Below are positions 16,363-25,331 of a DNA stretch of 64,000 nucleotides, piece after piece; within the stretch, counting starts at the first letter, position 1; each line of letters starts with the position of its first letter. The DNA comes from JBAYIE01 sp041665785 (lineage in GTDB: Bacteria > Bacteroidota > Bacteroidia > UKL13-3). The notes beneath the pieces are model-generated. The model had not been told where the DNA came from and ran no database searches. It saw only the letters and a list, made by a program, of their open reading frames with translations. The translations under genes were made by a program, and so were the position numbers. The DNA is taken from contig JBAYIE010000020.1 of assembly GCA_041665785.1 (NCBI GenBank), forward strand, positions 1 to 64,000, given 5' to 3'.

Positions 16363-19014
16363 ATGCTTACCAGACTGATTGTATTGAACTCAAAAGTGTA
16401 TGGCAAAGCCGAAATCCGGTTAAACGATTGCGACTCGCTGCAATTGGTAGGCCCGAACAATATCGGTAAAAGTACGCTCATTTATGCCCTCAATTTCCTC
16501 TTTATTATTGATGGAAATAAAATGACGTTCAGCGGCCAACGTAAAGGTGACAAAGAAACCATTCACCATTACTTTCCAAACCATAACCAGAGTTATATTG
16601 TATTTGAAATTTTCAAAAAATCATATTACTCCATCATTGTAAAACGCGATTCGGAAGGTAACCTGGAATACTACCGGTTTGAAAGCGAGTACAAAGAAGA
16701 GTTTTTCATTGATCCGGATAAAAAGCTGCTCAAGTTTGATGAGGTGCAGGCACGCATTGCCTCTGCCGGACTGGAGTTAACACCGTTTAAAGACAAGCGC
16801 GAAGTTTTCAATACCGTATACCAGCGCGGAAAGCGCAACAACGGTGTGGTTTGGCTGGAAGATACGGTGAAAAGCGACGGGTTAAGCAATAATTTCTCGC
16901 GCATTTACCGTTACCTGATCAATACCAAACTGATCAACAACAAAAACCTGAAAGAGGCTTTGATTGTAGCCGATAACCGCGAAAATGAAACCCTGAATTT
17001 CTCGCAGAAAAACAAAAAAGATATTCAGGATCTGATGAAGGTAAACAGCGAGATCCGCAATATCCGGTCGGTTAAAAACGAATTCGACGAGTTTCGTGAA
17101 GCGGTGAGTCAATATGGTGCCAAGGCGCGGATCATCAGTCAATTGTTCGACGGATTTACACGGAGTTATGCTGAATCTCTTCCTTCCTTGCAAACTCAAC
17201 TGATTGAGCGCGATAAAAATATAGGCAAGTTAAAAACGGAAGTCAACGAGGAGTTGATTCCGGAAAAAGCAGAACTCGACCGGAAAATTGGTGGTAAGGA
17301 TGCCGAAATTCAAGCCAAAGCGCATGTTCTGAACGAAAAAGAAATTGAAATCAAAACCATCAATTCGTTTGAGCCGGAGAATATCTTAAAAGAACAATTG
17401 GCCAATCACGATCTGAAGCGTAAAGAAATTGAATCGCGCATTACGATGGTAGAAATGCAAAAATTGAGTACCCCTCAGATTGAGCATCGTCTGGCTACCC
17501 TGAAAGAACAGATTACGCGCTACGAAGGTCAGTTAAAGAATTACAACGACCTGCTCATCAATAAAATTTCAGGTACCATCGAAAACCGAAAACTGTTAAA
17601 CTCCATCCTGAGCGAACAGGTATTGAGTTTACCCAGTGATCAGGTACTGAAGAAAATCAAGAAGATCAGCGAATCGCTGAATATTTTTGACGGAGAAATC
17701 GACATTTCAAAAAATCTGGAGATCCGCGATTTTAAATCGGTAGAAGAAATCAAGGAAGAATTAAACGGCACCAAACAGGAACGCGCCAACCTAGAAGGTT
17801 TATTGAAGGTGGTAAGCGCATTTGAGGCAGCCCAGACTGAATTGGCCGGTATCAACAACCAGATCGAAACCATCCGCATGAAACTGGTTAAGATTAAATC
17901 GAAACCTGCTTTAACCAAAGCGCTCGATAAATTGAAAGCTGAAATAAATGAACTGAGCGCAAGCAAAGAAAAATATGAACACGAGCAGCGCATCATCAGC
18001 AAGAAAATAGCGCAGAAATCGAATGAATTGCAGGAAATCGTAGAGGATAAAAAGAAACGCGAAGACCGCATCAAACAAATCATGGATTTTAAACGTGAGC
18101 TGGATGAGCTGGGAATTGCACCCGAAGCATACGAAACCAGTGAAAGTCTTGATCAGTTGTACAACAAGATCATACTGAATCAGCGCGATCGCGATTTGCT
18201 CAAAGTCAACAAAGACAAGCTGTTTGATAAACTGCGCGATAAGCTGCAAAGCACCTATGCCGATGAACAGGAGTTTATCGATTATGTAGAAGAAGAAGTG
18301 GCTCTGGTAGAAGAAAAAGAACGCAGCATCATGGCCTTGCTCGAGAGTATCTCTACCCAATTTGCAAATCCGGCATACGCCTTATTAAAACGTTACGAAG
18401 AGTTCAAGGAATTTGTTTACAATAAATTCAACCAGAAACTGGCACAGACACGCATTTCCGATATTGAATCGCTGACCATTGAGTTGATGGACAACAAGCG
18501 TCTGGTGGAAGAAGTACGTAAGATCAGCCAGATTCAGACCATCAAAGGACAATTGATGTTTGAGTTTGATACTTCGGAAAATCTGAAGATTCTGAATAAC
18601 TATCTCGACTCGGGTAAGAAAATAGATTTCGACGATTTGTTTGATATCACCCTTCACCTGAGCAAAAAAGGAACCACCAAGCCTGTGGATCTCAGCGAGC
18701 AAATCGAATCGGATGGTACCGATAAAATGATTCGTCTGGTTATTATTATGAGTATCATCAATCGTCTGGCCATCAACGATGATGAAAACCGCATTGCACT
18801 CTTTATTGATGAGGTGGCTACGATCGACAAACAGAACCGGCCTGAATTGGTGCGCTTCTGCCGCGAACATCATTTCATTCCGATCTTTGCAGCTCCGGAT
18901 GCCGTTCCGGGATTTGGAAAATACTATTTCATTTATCCGAGTCCGGGCAAAATCAATATCAACGAAAAGCTCAATGCGATTTACGGTGAGAAGAACGAAA
19001 CAGCCAACGCTTAA
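16363..19014 (+). CDS. SMC/MukB-like coiled-coil ATPase
   Basis: The 883-residue protein has a split ABC-type head joined by a long coiled coil. Walker A is GPNNIGKST at residues 30-38. The C-terminal lobe has a signature-like SDGT at 783-786 followed by a long helix, and Walker B with the catalytic glutamate in IALFIDEVATID (D816, E817). Residues about 260-720 are charged heptad-like helix with a short interruption. This fits SMC-like subunits of MukBEF, MksBEF and Wadjet (JetC) complexes, though it is shorter than MukB or typical JetC. It is the first gene of a three-gene operon whose next two products look like the kleisin and KITE partners. SbcC/Rad50 is less likely because no SbcD-type nuclease is adjacent. 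Confidence 0.82.
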   Translation: MLTRLIVLNSKVYGKAEIRLNDCDSLQLVGPNNIGKSTLIYALNFLFIIDGNKMTFSGQRKGDKETIHHYFPNHNQSYIVFEIFKKSYYSIIVKRDSEGNLEYYRFESEYKEEFFIDPDKKLLKFDEVQARIASAGLELTPFKDKREVFNTVYQRGKRNNGVVWLEDTVKSDGLSNNFSRIYRYLINTKLINNKNLKEALIVADNRENETLNFSQKNKKDIQDLMKVNSEIRNIRSVKNEFDEFREAVSQYGAKARIISQLFDGFTRSYAESLPSLQTQLIERDKNIGKLKTEVNEELIPEKAELDRKIGGKDAEIQAKAHVLNEKEIEIKTINSFEPENILKEQLANHDLKRKEIESRITMVEMQKLSTPQIEHRLATLKEQITRYEGQLKNYNDLLINKISGTIENRKLLNSILSEQVLSLPSDQVLKKIKKISESLNIFDGEIDISKNLEIRDFKSVEEIKEELNGTKQERANLEGLLKVVSAFEAAQTELAGINNQIETIRMKLVKIKSKPALTKALDKLKAEINELSASKEKYEHEQRIISKKIAQKSNELQEIVEDKKKREDRIKQIMDFKRELDELGIAPEAYETSESLDQLYNKIILNQRDRDLLKVNKDKLFDKLRDKLQSTYADEQEFIDYVEEEVALVEEKERSIMALLESISTQFANPAYALLKRYEEFKEFVYNKFNQKLAQTRISDIESLTIELMDNKRLVEEVRKISQIQTIKGQLMFEFDTSENLKILNNYLDSGKKIDFDDLFDITLHLSKKGTTKPVDLSEQIESDGTDKMIRLVIIMSIINRLAINDDENRIALFIDEVATIDKQNRPELVRFCREHHFIPIFAAPDAVPGFGKYYFIYPSPGKININEKLNAIYGEKNETANA

Positions 19015-19024
19015 ACCCTGACCC

Positions 19025-20227
19025 ATGAGAGCAGAACCAAAAAGTATATTGTTCTTCCTGTATAATTACTACGACATTATCAAGTCGTTGTTCGATATGC
19101 AGTCGCGGGAAGGGTTTGTGAAAAAGGAGAAAATGCAGGCCGCCTTCAAGGATTTTGATTCGAATATTCTGCAACAATTGCTCGAATATAAAATCGTAAA
19201 GAAACTCGGCGACGATTTCGAAATCCGTGGTGTGTATTTCAATTTTCTCGAATTCATCATGAGTGAATTCAGGCCTTTGTTGCCCGAAACCATTGAGAAA
19301 TATGAGCACTCCATCTCTACCCTCTTCCGTAAGATAAAAGAAGGCATAGGTAAAGACCGGTTGATTCTGGGACAACGCATCAGCGACCTGTACAACGAAA
19401 TCAAGGAATTTGCGGAAGCGGTTGAAAAAAATACCATTCGCTTACTAGCCGAAACACGCGAGTTGAAATCGAATGTAGATAAGATTGATTACCGCGAAAA
19501 GGTGCGAAAAGCATCGTTTTGGATCGACTATTATATTACACCGCTCAATACCATTCTGGACATTAACCAGGAACGTTCAATCACCAATAAGCTGTTCGAT
19601 ATTTCCAATTTTGTCAATATCCGTCGCCTCAATTTTGATGATGAACCTACCCGTCAGCAATTTGAAAAACTCTATGTGTTTCTGGTGCAATCCAACGACG
19701 AATTGTTGAAACAATCGAAAGTACTGACCAACGAATTGCTTCCACTGATCGATCGGATACGCACAGAATCGCTGATCCTGACCGGTTTTATCGAATTCCT
19801 GAAAACTCCGTACAAATCTCCATTACCAAAGGTGTTCAAGTTGTACCGCAATTATCCTTACAGCAACGATATGTATTTCAATGCCATGGAATATGTAGAA
19901 CAATTTGCCAACGAAGAAACCATCATCATCGACGATACGCTGAATGAAGCAGAAATGTGGGTATTCAACAAAGAAAAATACCGTCACGAAATGATGGCTG
20001 CCCTTCCCATTCCGAATTATTTTGAATGGGCAGGCAAGCGACTCAAAGCAGAATACAAAAACCTGGAGACCGACAAGTTTTTTGCACTCAGCAGTTTGTT
20101 GTTTGAAGATGGCATTGATCTGGAAGTGGATCCCAAATCAGACCGGCAGGTAATCAAAACCTCTCAAATGAATTTACGCGTACCAAAAATTAAAATAACT
20201 AAAGATGGACTTTCCAAGATATCATAA
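19025..20227 (+). CDS. Kleisin-like subunit (MukF/MksF/JetA-like), tentative
   Basis: This 400-residue, mostly helical cytoplasmic protein starts 10 bases after the SMC-like gene and overlaps the next gene by 23 bases. The N-terminal 85 residues look like a winged-helix pair, residues about 90-260 form long helices including KIDYREKVRKASFWID, and the C-terminal third mixes strands and helices as expected for an SMC-binding winged helix. I call it kleisin-like mainly from its position between an SMC-like ATPase and a MukE-like protein, its size and its fold pattern. Sequence identity to MukF or JetA cannot be judged here. Confidence 0.62.
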   Translation: MRAEPKSILFFLYNYYDIIKSLFDMQSREGFVKKEKMQAAFKDFDSNILQQLLEYKIVKKLGDDFEIRGVYFNFLEFIMSEFRPLLPETIEKYEHSISTLFRKIKEGIGKDRLILGQRISDLYNEIKEFAEAVEKNTIRLLAETRELKSNVDKIDYREKVRKASFWIDYYITPLNTILDINQERSITNKLFDISNFVNIRRLNFDDEPTRQQFEKLYVFLVQSNDELLKQSKVLTNELLPLIDRIRTESLILTGFIEFLKTPYKSPLPKVFKLYRNYPYSNDMYFNAMEYVEQFANEETIIIDDTLNEAEMWVFNKEKYRHEMMAALPIPNYFEWAGKRLKAEYKNLETDKFFALSSLLFEDGIDLEVDPKSDRQVIKTSQMNLRVPKIKITKDGLSKIS

Positions 20228-20783
20228 AGACATTGTAGGTGATTTGCTGGATGGCAAATTCATTCTGGCCAGCGATGGCAAATTTGTTGAAATTAAAAAC
20301 AACGAAGATTTTTATACCAAATTCTTCAAGGAAAGTTTTGGATTTGAGTTGGAAGTACGCAGCGATTATGCGTTTATCCTTTCCAACGAAACCAACGAAC
20401 AACTCAGTCGCGACATATGCATTTTCTTTGGAATCCTGTGTTATGAGCTCGACAAAGACAGCAAGAATTTCATGGAAGAAATTCAATATGCCGAATTTGA
20501 GCTGGAAAAAATTGATGAATACTTCGATAATTCAGCTTATGCGGAGTTGATTCAAAACAACAAACAATTGCGCGACAGCGAATCACGAAAACAGTTTATC
20601 GGTACACTCAACAGGCGTAATATTATTGACCGCATTTCGGATACCAAATTTTCATTTACGCAGGCATATAAAGTGTTTGTAGATTTTGCGATGGATTTTG
20701 CGCGCGGCCGGTTGAGTCAGCAGGCAGCCCATGCCCAGCAGGAAGCCGAGCATAACAATCCGTTTGTGGAAGAGGGAATGTAA
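20205..20783 (+). CDS. KITE-like subunit (MukE/MksE/JetB-like)
   Basis: This 192-residue protein begins with a segment (DIVGDLLDGKFI) like the LLxGxFI opening of MukE/MksE/JetB proteins. It then shows a winged-helix pattern (SDYAFILSNETNEQLSRDIC, followed by a hydrophobic helix), a second helical domain and a low-complexity glutamine/alanine-rich tail. KITE proteins dimerise and bridge the kleisin of SMC complexes. The start overlaps the kleisin-like gene by 23 bases, implying translational coupling and fixed stoichiometry. No fourth gene of JetD (toprim nuclease) type follows; the next gene is a TonB receptor. Confidence 0.68.
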   Translation: MDFPRYHKDIVGDLLDGKFILASDGKFVEIKNNEDFYTKFFKESFGFELEVRSDYAFILSNETNEQLSRDICIFFGILCYELDKDSKNFMEEIQYAEFELEKIDEYFDNSAYAELIQNNKQLRDSESRKQFIGTLNRRNIIDRISDTKFSFTQAYKVFVDFAMDFARGRLSQQAAHAQQEAEHNNPFVEEGM

Positions 20784-20888
20784 ACTTTAGGCTCTCGGAT
20801 ACTACGGTTCATCGTCCTGATTTTAACTTTCGTCCATTCAATTCTTCATTTCATCTCAGGCTTTTGTGGGGTGATATGAATTGTACTT

Positions 20889-20896
20889 TACTTTTG
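20889..20896 (+). promoter_or_regulatory. Bacteroidota promoter for the TonB receptor
   Basis: TACTTTTG matches TAnnTTTG exactly, 20 bases ahead of the chosen ATG at 20917. A TTTG at 20863-20866 lies 22 bases upstream and may be the -33 element. This supports the internal ATG over the upstream in-frame TTG at 20881, which would lie upstream of the transcript start. Confidence 0.5.
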
Positions 20897-20916
20897 CCGG
20901 CGTTAAATCGAAATTG

Positions 20917-23337
20917 ATGAATACCACATTAAGTAACAGCAAACAACTTGTAAAATTTACGGCAAAATTCATTGCGACTTGCATCAGGGCGCTGATTTTC
21001 TTTATAGCTTTTCCGGTATTTGCACAAGATGGAACACAAACCATTCGTGGAACCGTATTGGACCGTGATAGCCGGCAGCCCTTAATCGGTGCATCTGTAA
21101 CCGTATTGAACGGTAAGATAGATGGTGGTACGCTAACTGATGAGCATGGCAATTTTAAGCTTACAGGCATTTCGCTGGGTCGCAAAACCATAAAGGTTAC
21201 CTATATCGGATATGAAGCCGTAACACAGCCGGATATTATAGTTACCGCAGCCAAAGAAATTGTTTTGAATCTGACTATGGTGGAATCGGTGACAAAAATG
21301 GATGAAGTAACAATTCGATATGATCGACGCAAAGATCCAACGGTCACCAACAATGAAATGACGGTTATTAGTTCACGTTCATTCAACCCGGACGACACCA
21401 AAAAATTCGCTGGTTCGATGGGAGATCCAAGCCGGATGGCTGCGAATTTTGCCGGGGTTGTTGCCGGCAACGACAGCCGCAACGATATCGTAGTAAGGGG
21501 CAACTCCCCCAACTCCATGTTATGGCAATTGGAGGGTGTAAACATTCCGAACCCGAATCATTTTGGCAGCAGCTTTAATACAGGTGGTCCGGTAAGTATG
21601 CTCAATGCCAACAATATTGGCAAGAGCGACTTTTTTACCAGTGCATTCCCGGCGCAGTATGGCAACGCCAATGGGGGTGTTTTTGACCTTGTGATGCGAG
21701 AAGGCAACAATGAGAAACGGGAATATATCGGTCAAATCGGATTCAATGGATTTGAACTGGGTGCTGAAGGTCCTTTCAGTGCGAAGTCAAAAGCTTCTTT
21801 TATGTTCAATTACCGTTATTCAACCATCGGGTTGATGAATAAAGTCGGGATCAATGTAGGTACCGGTGCAGCCGTTCCTTTGTATCAGGATTTGAACTTT
21901 AAAGTAGTTCTTCCGGTAGGCAAAAAGGGTAAGATTGCTCTGTGGGGAATGGGTGGCATGAGTTCTATTGATTTATTGGCAAGAGACGTTGATACGACAG
22001 ATATTAATTTTTATGGTTCCAAGAACATGAACTCACGACCGCGTTACCGAACAGCGGTTGGTGGTATCAGTTACGAAAGAAACTTGTCGAAACAGACCTG
22101 GGCTCGTGCTTCAGTGGCCATGAGTGAAGTGTATAGCGAATACAAAACAGATAGCATTGCTACTTTACTGCCGGTTGAAGTTGCCTATCCGAAAGCCTTT
22201 GGCCAGTTCGCCGACCGCAAGCTTTCTGCTGTATTGAACCTGACCCATAAAATCAATGCGAAAAATGTTATACATGCCGGTTTTTCGCACGATTTAACCC
22301 TGATTGATTACTTCAACAAAAGTGTATACAATATGGGGACCGTTGATTCTGTGGTGGTCGACCGCGAAGAACAAATCAACCTGACACAAACTTATTTACA
22401 GTGGAAACACAGGGTGAATGCGCTGCTTACCATCAATCTGGGGATCCATATGCAATACCTGGATCAAAACAAACAATTTGTAGCAGAACCCCGACTGGGC
22501 GTTCGTTATGCCTTAAATCATCATTCCAACTTAAACCTTGGTTATGGTTTGCATCATCAGAGCCTACCGGTTTACAATTATTTCGTTCGCAATGATCAGG
22601 GAGCGGAAACAAACCGGGAATTAAAATTCATTCGCTCCAATCACCTGGTATTGGGTTATGAAAATATGCTCACACAGCATTTCAACTTTAAAATAGAAGG
22701 ATATTATCAATACCTTGATCAGGTACCGGTAGAAATACAAGCAAGCTCATACTCCACCTTGAATGTAGGCGCCTCTTTTGACCCGAGCAATGCGGCCGAT
22801 TTAGTAAGTACGGGAACGGGTTATAATTTAGGAACGGAAATCACACTTGAACGTTTTTATCACAAAGGTTTCTATTTGCTGATAACCGGATCGGTGTTTG
22901 AAAGTAAATACAAAGGCAGTGATGGCATCTGGAGAAATACTGCATTCAATACCAATTATGCGGCGAATGTGTTGGGTGGTAAAGAGTTCAAGCCCGGAAA
23001 TAAAAGCAGCGTGTACTTTATAAATATCAAAACAACTACGGTTGGTGGCAGATACATTACTCCCATAGATCCTGTTGCTTCACAATTGAATCAACGTGCG
23101 GTATATGATTACAGCCGATCATACAGCAGCAAGCAGGCTCCCTATTTTCGCATTGACTTGAAGGTTGGTTACCGCAAAGACTATAAGAGAAGTTCTATGG
23201 AATTTGCCATTGATTTTCAAAACATCACCAACCACAAAAATATTTTTAGTCAGGGTTACGACAAATACCGTAATGCCATTGTATCCAATTACCAGCAAGG
23301 ATTTTTCCCGGTACCCATGTTTCGTTTCACATTCTGA
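20917..23337 (+). CDS. TonB-dependent receptor with carboxypeptidase-regulatory domain
   Basis: A signal peptide (about 1-37, ending PVFAQ) is followed by a carboxypeptidase-regulatory-like domain (IRGTVLDRDSRQPLIGASV, about 42-125). After it come a plug domain (about 150-290, with DIVVRGNSPNSMLW) and a 22-strand-type beta barrel ending in an aromatic residue (MFRFTF). It imports an unknown ligand across the outer membrane using TonB energy. There is no SusD partner, so it is not a polysaccharide utilisation pair. The histidine kinase gene follows after 38 bases and a LytTR regulator after that, suggesting that the signalling pair controls or accompanies the receptor. Confidence 0.9.
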   Translation: MNTTLSNSKQLVKFTAKFIATCIRALIFFIAFPVFAQDGTQTIRGTVLDRDSRQPLIGASVTVLNGKIDGGTLTDEHGNFKLTGISLGRKTIKVTYIGYEAVTQPDIIVTAAKEIVLNLTMVESVTKMDEVTIRYDRRKDPTVTNNEMTVISSRSFNPDDTKKFAGSMGDPSRMAANFAGVVAGNDSRNDIVVRGNSPNSMLWQLEGVNIPNPNHFGSSFNTGGPVSMLNANNIGKSDFFTSAFPAQYGNANGGVFDLVMREGNNEKREYIGQIGFNGFELGAEGPFSAKSKASFMFNYRYSTIGLMNKVGINVGTGAAVPLYQDLNFKVVLPVGKKGKIALWGMGGMSSIDLLARDVDTTDINFYGSKNMNSRPRYRTAVGGISYERNLSKQTWARASVAMSEVYSEYKTDSIATLLPVEVAYPKAFGQFADRKLSAVLNLTHKINAKNVIHAGFSHDLTLIDYFNKSVYNMGTVDSVVVDREEQINLTQTYLQWKHRVNALLTINLGIHMQYLDQNKQFVAEPRLGVRYALNHHSNLNLGYGLHHQSLPVYNYFVRNDQGAETNRELKFIRSNHLVLGYENMLTQHFNFKIEGYYQYLDQVPVEIQASSYSTLNVGASFDPSNAADLVSTGTGYNLGTEITLERFYHKGFYLLITGSVFESKYKGSDGIWRNTAFNTNYAANVLGGKEFKPGNKSSVYFINIKTTTVGGRYITPIDPVASQLNQRAVYDYSRSYSSKQAPYFRIDLKVGYRKDYKRSSMEFAIDFQNITNHKNIFSQGYDKYRNAIVSNYQQGFFPVPMFRFTF

Positions 23338-23375
23338 GATTGGATGAAATTATATAATCCGATAAATTGCTTCAT

Positions 23376-24428
23376 ATGAGAGCCAGCAACGGACGCTTTA
23401 TTCCCGGCATTTTAAATCCACGTGATCTGCTTATCCGTCACCTGATCATTCTGGCAATGTCTGTGTTTTTTGGTACGTTGAGTACACTCAGCAAAGGTGC
23501 AGAGTGGTTTTCTGCAGAATGGGCCGTAAGCACCAGTTTTAATTTCATTTATATCGCTTCGATCTGGAATGGGGATATGCTTTTAATACGTTTGCTATTG
23601 CACCGTTTAAGCTGGGAAAATCAGGCCAGGAAACTCATCATCGGTCTGGCATTAATTTCCATCATTTGGCCGGTTGTAACACATTACCTTTTTAACCTGA
23701 TTATTTTCCCTGTTTTACATGGTCACCCTTGTTCCCTGCACTCTAAAGAAAACATAAATTCACTGATCATTTCGGTTACCATTACCTTATTGGTAAATAC
23801 CATTTTTGCAGCTATCACTTTCTTTTATTCCTGGAGACGCTCGATGAATGAAAAAGAAGTACTTAAACGGGAAGGATTAACTGCTGAATTTGAAACCCTC
23901 AAAAGCCAGATAAACCCACATTTTCTTTTCAACTCGTTAAATACATTGACCAGCCTGATAGAAGAAAACAAGGCAACGGCAACAGAATTTGTACAGCAAC
24001 TGGCTGGTGTTTACAGGTATGTACTTACGCAAAAAGACAAAGATCTGGTTACCCTGCGTGAAGAGTTGAACTTTGTCAATGCCTATATCTATCTGAATCA
24101 GATTCGATTTGGCGAAAATCTGAAAATAGAAATACAGGTGGATCCAAAGCTTCTGGAGAAAAAACTGGTTACCCTTTCCTTGCAAATGCTCATCGAAAAT
24201 GCAATTAAACACAATATCATTTCGACACAGCGTCCACTTACCATTCGAATAGAGACCAACGAAAATCAGGTAGTTGTGAGCAATAACCTGCAACGTAAAA
24301 CGGTGATGCACGAAAGCAATGGAATAGGATTAAACAATATTGCACATCGCTATAGTTTGCTTTCCAAACTGGAAGTTGATATTTCGGACGATGGATTCCA
24401 ATTCACGGTTGCATTACCTTTAATTTAG
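23376..24428 (+). CDS. LytS-type sensor histidine kinase
   Basis: This 350-residue membrane kinase has four transmembrane helices (about 20-38, 55-75, 88-112 and 130-152). A His_kinase domain follows, with the phospho-acceptor H182 in SQINPHFLFNSLNTL, and then a HATPase domain with N-box LQMLIENAIKHN and GIGLNNI. There is no periplasmic sensor domain, so the signal is probably sensed in the membrane. I chose the ATG at 23376; the frame opens at a TTG 9 bases earlier. The cognate regulator begins 7 bases after its stop. Confidence 0.93.
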   Translation: MRASNGRFIPGILNPRDLLIRHLIILAMSVFFGTLSTLSKGAEWFSAEWAVSTSFNFIYIASIWNGDMLLIRLLLHRLSWENQARKLIIGLALISIIWPVVTHYLFNLIIFPVLHGHPCSLHSKENINSLIISVTITLLVNTIFAAITFFYSWRRSMNEKEVLKREGLTAEFETLKSQINPHFLFNSLNTLTSLIEENKATATEFVQQLAGVYRYVLTQKDKDLVTLREELNFVNAYIYLNQIRFGENLKIEIQVDPKLLEKKLVTLSLQMLIENAIKHNIISTQRPLTIRIETNENQVVVSNNLQRKTVMHESNGIGLNNIAHRYSLLSKLEVDISDDGFQFTVALPLI

Positions 24429-24435
24429 CAGAAGT

Positions 24436-25197
24436 ATGAGAATAGTGATTCTGGAAGACGAGGGTCCTGCACTGACACGGATTCAAAATCTGGTTCGTGA
24501 AATTGTTCCCGACATTGATATTGCCGGTTCTGCAGACAGTATCGTTTCTGCTATTGACCTTTTCTCCAAAACGAAAGATATAGATCTGGCCCTGATGGAT
24601 ATTGAACTGGCCGATGGACAGAGTTTCGAAATATTCACACGCATAAAAATTCCCTGTCCGGTTATTTTCACAACAGCCTACGATGAGTATGCGTTGAAAG
24701 CGTTTAAACTAAACAGCATTGATTATCTGTTAAAACCCATCGACAAGAAAGAAATGCAAAAAGCGTTTGATAAATTTAGATATTTACATGGAAAGGGACA
24801 ACCGCAACAAAGCCATATTGAGAGCCTTCTTGCGAATCTTAGCATAAAGCAACAAAACCATAAAACCCGGTTTTTGGTTAAGGCCGGTACCAAGCTTTTG
24901 TCTATTTCAACTGATGAGATTGCCTATTTTCATGCCATCGACAAAGCGGTGTGGTTGCATACCAGAGACAACCGGAAATACCCCATGGACCAATCGTTGG
25001 ACGAAATAAACAAGAAACTAGATCCGTTGTGTTTTTTCCAATTGAACCGTCAATTTTTAACGCATTTCCAGTCCATTCAACAAATCCATACTTACTTTAA
25101 CGGCAAGCTTAAAGTAGAATTGAAACCTGAGATGACGGAAGAAGTTATTGTGAGTCGCGAGCGTGCACCGGAGTTCAAGCAGTGGCTTGATCGCTGA
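24436..25197 (+). CDS. LytTR-family response regulator
   Basis: An N-terminal receiver domain (about 1-120) has the acidic pocket ED at 7-8, phospho-acceptor D55 in LALMDIEL and the switch lysine in LLKPIDK. The C-terminal DNA-binding domain (about 145-250) is of the LytTR type, with FLVKAGTKLLSI, YFHAIDKAVWL and FFQLNRQFL. It is the partner of the upstream histidine kinase. Targets cannot be read from the window, although the upstream TonB receptor operon is the obvious candidate. Confidence 0.93.
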   Translation: MRIVILEDEGPALTRIQNLVREIVPDIDIAGSADSIVSAIDLFSKTKDIDLALMDIELADGQSFEIFTRIKIPCPVIFTTAYDEYALKAFKLNSIDYLLKPIDKKEMQKAFDKFRYLHGKGQPQQSHIESLLANLSIKQQNHKTRFLVKAGTKLLSISTDEIAYFHAIDKAVWLHTRDNRKYPMDQSLDEINKKLDPLCFFQLNRQFLTHFQSIQQIHTYFNGKLKVELKPEMTEEVIVSRERAPEFKQWLDR

Positions 25198-25298
25198 TTG
25201 TCCGGACTCTTTATCGCATCTGCTTCGCTGCAACAATCCTGCCATTTGAACTAATTTCAGGCAGTACATCTTCTTGCATTTTTAAAACCCAAAGGTGC

Positions 25299-25306
25299 TA
25301 TATTTG
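25299..25306 (+). promoter_or_regulatory. Bacteroidota promoter for the pirin gene
   Basis: TATATTTG matches TAnnTTTG exactly, 25 bases upstream of the ATG at 25332. A TTG at 25274-25276 lies 22 bases further upstream as a possible -33 element. Confidence 0.55.
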
Positions 25307-25331
25307 TTATACCACATAAACCCCTTCTGCC

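Noticed and set aside
18385..19026. A 213-codon ORF antisense to the SMC-like gene
   Set aside because: It is entirely inside the SMC-like coding sequence, has no promoter or family features, and the plus-strand frame contains Walker B.
20784..20916. A possible fourth gene of the SMC operon (JetD-like nuclease)
   Set aside because: Only 133 bases separate the KITE-like gene from the TonB receptor, with no ORF, and nothing toprim-like was seen upstream of 16363 either.
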